The notes under the pieces: generated by a model
The model's input: only the letters and a program-made list of their open reading frames with translations
Told to the model about the DNA's origin: nothing
Databases searched by the model: none
Made by a program: the position numbers and the translations under genes
Assembly: GCA_002869855.2 (NCBI GenBank)
Contig: NEWQ02000013.1
Span: 165,650-229,649, forward strand
DNA: 64,000 nt
Source: Nitrospira sp. CG24D
GTDB lineage: Bacteria > Nitrospirota > Nitrospiria > Nitrospirales > Nitrospiraceae
Direction: 5' to 3'
Shown here: positions 61,249 through 64,000 of the stretch, piece by piece
Layout of the letters: each line of letters opens with the position of its first letter
Position numbering within the stretch: position 1 is the first letter of the stretch

Positions 61249-61473
61249 TTACTGCAACTCCGGCACGCGGTCGATGATACGAAGTTTGACCTCGTCGCCG
61301 AGTTGAATTTGAACCATTTTGGTGGAAAGGTTTTCGCGGACTTGATTCACGTCGTTCACGGTGAAGCGGATCTGCCCACCGCATCGCTCGACGAGGTGAT
61401 AGAGCAACAGCGTGGTGAGGTAGCTGACTTCTTCATCGTTGGCATGCTCACTGAAGTTCAATATTTGAGGCAT
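61249..61473 (-). CDS. Hypothetical protein, 74 aa
   Basis: The start ATG 61473 begins MPQILNFSEHANDEEVSYLTTLLLYHLVERCGGQIRF. The protein is small, soluble and without recognised motif. The longer frame from 61707 overlaps the next gene and is not supported. It is probably the last gene of a short minus-strand group. Confidence 0.55.
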   Translation of the reverse strand: MPQILNFSEHANDEEVSYLTTLLLYHLVERCGGQIRFTVNDVNQVRENLSTKMVQIQLGDEVKLRIIDRVPELQ

Positions 61474-61660
61474 GATGGTTTCAACGTCTCCCTGTGGTGA
61501 AGAACCTTTATCGCCGAAGCGAGGTCGATCGCACAATGACCCAAAAGAAGGGGAGCGGCAAGCGACAGTTTTGTACAATCGAAGGGGCGTCCGGTGGAGG
61601 CAGTTGGTCCAGATGTCCGGGAGTGACAGATCCGTTATGTCGTTCGCAGTGAGGACACTC

Positions 61661-62233
61661 TTACGGAGACGGTAAGCTGTCTTTGGTCGGGATAAATCGT
61701 ACCTCATCAGCCAGTTCGTCGAAAAGAGAGCGGCTTGGCTGTGGTTCTTGCTGCGGCCTACCGTGAAGAAAAAGAATTCCCTGCAAATCTGGTCCTATGA
61801 TCGCCATGCCTCGACCAGTTAACGAGCCTGCCACGTAGGTTGCGGTCAGTTTCTTTCCATGACGCGTCACTTTGCCGGTTGGTTCAAACACCAGTGTGTC
61901 GGTAATGGGCTGCGGTTCTCCGAGTAAGGCAAAAAGCTCCTCTTCTGTCTGGTTGAGAATCGCGAAAGCGAGGACAAAACCCGCTTCTTTTTCTGAGACC
62001 AGGAGCACGGCGGCCAGGTTGTCCAGCTGTTCGCCGCGCCATCCTGTTGGAATAAGAAAAGAGGCGACGCCGTTTGGCACCCGAACGCGAGTGCCGGCGC
62101 GATAGCTCTGCCCGGCTTGCATGTCGACGGTGGTTGTTCGGGTCTGCGGGGATTGTGCCCAACTGCCTGGTACCCCCAGTATAAAACAACACAGAGCAGC
62201 CAGGGCTGTGCGAGCGGCGGTCGTGACGATCAT
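61661..62233 (-). CDS. Hypothetical secreted protein, 190 aa
   Basis: A signal peptide (about 1-26, ending SWA) is followed by a beta-rich domain: RAGTRVRVPNGVASFLIPTGWRGEQL and AVLLVSEKEAGFVLAFAILNQTEEEL. The body is not assigned to a known family. The start at 62233 follows the gcvP stop closely (45 bases), and all are on the minus strand, so they may be co-transcribed. Confidence 0.65.
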   Translation of the reverse strand: MIVTTAARTALAALCCFILGVPGSWAQSPQTRTTTVDMQAGQSYRAGTRVRVPNGVASFLIPTGWRGEQLDNLAAVLLVSEKEAGFVLAFAILNQTEEELFALLGEPQPITDTLVFEPTGKVTRHGKKLTATYVAGSLTGRGMAIIGPDLQGILFLHGRPQQEPQPSRSLFDELADEVRFIPTKDSLPSP

Positions 62234-62277
62234 TCCGTTTGTAGGTACAGATGAAGATACAAAACCAATGCCACGGA

Positions 62278-64000
62278 TCAGGGGTGGTAGCTGTCCATCG
62301 GAGGACAGGTGCAGATCAAATGGCGATCCCCGTAGGCTTCATCGATGCGGCTGACTGCCGGCCAGAACTTGTTGGCTCTGACAGATGGAGTCGGGAATGC
62401 CGCCTGCTCCCTCGTATAGGGACGATTCCAGTCCGTGGCAGTGACGGTGGTCGCCGTGTGCGGTGCATTCTTGAGCACATTATTGGTGCGGGGTTGATGC
62501 TCGTCGGCGATCGCTTGGATCTCCGCGCGAATGGCGATCATCGCTTCACAGAACCGGTCTAATTCAGCTTTCCCTTCACTCTCTGTCGGTTCAATCATCA
62601 AAGTGCCGACGACCGGAAACGACACGGTTGGCGCATGGAAGCCGTAATCCATGAGACGTTTGGCGATATCCATGGCTTCAACGCCGGAGGTTTCTTTAAA
62701 GGGGCGCAGATCGAGGATGAATTCATGCGCGACATGCCCCGTCGTTCCCGTATAGACGATGGAGTAGTACTTCTCCAGCCGTTTGGCCATGTAGTTGGCG
62801 TTGAGGATGGCGACTTGCGTGGCCTTCTTGAGACCGTCGCGGCCCATGAGGGCGATGTATACCCAGGAGATGGGGAGAATGCTCGCGCTTCCGTACGGAG
62901 CTGCGGACACGGGACCGATCGACTCGCGGGTTCCTAGCCCTGTCACAGGGTGACCCGGGAGATAGGGTGCGAGATGCCTGGCGACGCCAATGGGCCCCAT
63001 GCCAGGGCCGCCTCCGCCGTGCGGGATGCAAAACGTTTTGTGCAAATTCAGATGGCAGACGTCGGCGCCGATGTCGCCCGGCCGGCAGAGCCCGACCTGT
63101 GCATTCATGTTGGCACCGTCCATGTAGACTTGGCCGCCATGGGTATGGACGATCTGGCAGATCCGGCGCACGTCCGCTTCGAAGACCCCATGCGTTGAGG
63201 GGTAGGTCAGCATCAAGGCCGACAGCTGGTCGCGGTATTGTACGGCTTTCGCTTCCAGGTCGGTCAGATCCACATTTCCCTGCTTGTCGCAGGCGACGAC
63301 GACGACCGTCATTCCGGCCATCGCCGCACTCGCGGGGTTGGTGCCGTGGGCCGACACAGGGATCAGGCACACATCCCGATGGGGTGCGCCCTGCCCACGG
63401 TGGTACGCGCGAATCACCATCAGCCCCGCATATTCACCCTGGGAGCCGGCGTTGGGCTGGAGCGAGATGGCAGCAAATCCCGTAATCTCGGCCAGCCAGG
63501 ATTCCAGCTGACGGAACAGTTCCTGATAGCCCTGCGTCTGCTCGGCTGGAGCGAACGGATGGAGATGGGCAAATTCCGGCCAGGTAACCGGGAGCATCTC
63601 CGCTGTCGCGTTCAACTTCATGGTGCAGGAGCCCAGCGGAATCATCGAGTGCGTCAGCGACAGATCCTTCCCCTGGAGCCGATGCAGGTAGCGCAACATC
63701 TCATGCTCGGAATGATACCGATTGAAAATCTCATGGGTGAGATAGGAACTGGTCCGTGCCAACGGATTGGGATAGTCGGTCTCAATAGTGCCGGCGAGGT
63801 CGATGACCTGGAAGGGCAGGCGGTCATGGCCGACGAAGAGCTCCAGGAGCGTCCCGATTTCGTGCTCGGTGCTGGCTTCATCCAGTGAGAGCCCCAGGGA
63901 TCCGTCTTCATGGGTCCGGAGATTGATCTGCCGCTCGTTCGCTCTGATGCGGATCAGATCGACCTGGTTTTTGGGCGCGCGGACGCGCAGCGTATCAAAG
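62278..64000 (-). CDS. gcvP: Glycine dehydrogenase (decarboxylating), GcvP, 5' end cut by window edge
   Basis: About 573 C-terminal residues of the P protein are present, read into the window edge without a stop. [13 protein letters not shown] and the pyridoxal-phosphate lysine in [23 protein letters not shown] are conserved, as is [17 protein letters not shown]. The enzyme decarboxylates glycine and loads the aminomethyl group on GcvH. The N-terminal half lies outside the window, so it cannot be said whether P is one chain or two subunits. gcvT is 6 kb away on the other strand; gcvH is not seen. Confidence 0.94.
   Translation of the reverse strand, partial: FDTLRVRAPKNQVDLIRIRANERQINLRTHEDGSLGLSLDEASTEHEIGTLLELFVGHDRLPFQVIDLAGTIETDYPNPLARTSSYLTHEIFNRYHSEHEMLRYLHRLQGKDLSLTHSMIPLGSCTMKLNATAEMLPVTWPEFAHLHPFAPAEQTQGYQELFRQLESWLAEITGFAAISLQPNAGSQGEYAGLMVIRAYHRGQGAPHRDVCLIPVSAHGTNPASAAMAGMTVVVVACDKQGNVDLTDLEAKAVQYRDQLSALMLTYPSTHGVFEADVRRICQIVHTHGGQVYMDGANMNAQVGLCRPGDIGADVCHLNLHKTFCIPHGGGGPGMGPIGVARHLAPYLPGHPVTGLGTRESIGPVSAAPYGSASILPISWVYIALMGRDGLKKATQVAILNANYMAKRLEKYYSIVYTGTTGHVAHEFILDLRPFKETSGVEAMDIAKRLMDYGFHAPTVSFPVVGTLMIEPTESEGKAELDRFCEAMIAIRAEIQAIADEHQPRTNNVLKNAPHTATTVTATDWNRPYTREQAAFPTPSVRANKFWPAVSRIDEAYGDRHLICTCPPMDSYHP

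Overview
The window comes from a nitrite-oxidising bacterium of the genus Nitrospira or a very close relative. The decisive evidence is an adjacent gene pair for nitrite oxidoreductase: nxrA (40482-43919, a large molybdopterin subunit with a twin-arginine signal) and nxrB (44005-45294, a four-cluster ferredoxin-like subunit). This is the periplasmic form of the enzyme. The rest is moderately GC-rich chromosome. It holds three tRNA genes, many short operons with ATGA overlaps, and many small envelope proteins of unknown function. I see no phage, insertion-sequence transposase or CRISPR array.

Layout. 1-204: tRNA-Lys (cut by the window edge) and tRNA-Arg. 282-3525: YkgJ-like protein, a hypothetical protein, HU, a ThiS/MoaD-like protein, a hypothetical protein and RmlC. 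3649-7276: rubrerythrin, Fe-S oxidoreductase, DUF3501, a tandem-domain PTPS/QueD protein and an NTF2-like secreted protein. 7336-14130 (minus strand): the replication-origin-type cluster rpmH-rnpA-yidD-yidC-mnmE-mnmG-rsmG. Here rsmG is cut in half and joined to the tail of a hybrid histidine kinase, and a perfect parS palindrome lies in its first codons. 14414-18018: a sigma-54-type promoter followed by small secreted proteins and three L,D-transpeptidase-type genes. 18124-25473: a sugar-phosphate operon (pgi, pgl, glk, rpiA) continuing into an M1 aminopeptidase and a VOC protein, followed by a decayed copy of the aminopeptidase 3' end. 25860-34368: PilZ protein, the divergent ybbP-ybbA/tesA module, a SWIM protein, a ChaN-like lipoprotein and an unknown protein with a possible SAM-binding motif. 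34505-38786: MoxR-DUF58-TgpA operon. 38813-39926: frameshifted threonine-dehydratase-like pseudogene and tRNA-Gly. 39927-45352: AT-rich leader, nxrA, nxrB and a strong terminator. 45581-50479: small hypothetical proteins, Trm112-like protein, DUF502, GNAT, two BamE-like lipoproteins and a LOG-family protein. 50476-57092: beta-CASP nuclease, P1 peptidase, FIST protein, FKBP, GcvT, Nudix and a Lys-rich periplasmic protein. 57315-64000: Mug glycosylase, hypothetical proteins, FabI, an intergenic repeat element, ArfB and the 3' part of gcvP.

How it fits together. NxrAB supplies electrons from nitrite. Rubrerythrin and its Fe-S partners suggest peroxide handling. The pgi-pgl-glk-rpiA set serves glycogen or pentose-phosphate carbon flow. 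GcvT and GcvP belong to glycine cleavage, though gcvH is not seen here. The points most worth a second look are the rsmG/hybrid-kinase junction with its parS site, the aminopeptidase relic, the sigma-54-type envelope cluster with a third transpeptidase-like gene lacking the catalytic motif, the RNA hairpin just before the nxrA ribosome binding site, and the inverted-repeat element after fabI. No wholly new system can be shown from sequence alone. Promoter, operator and hairpin calls were made by eye.
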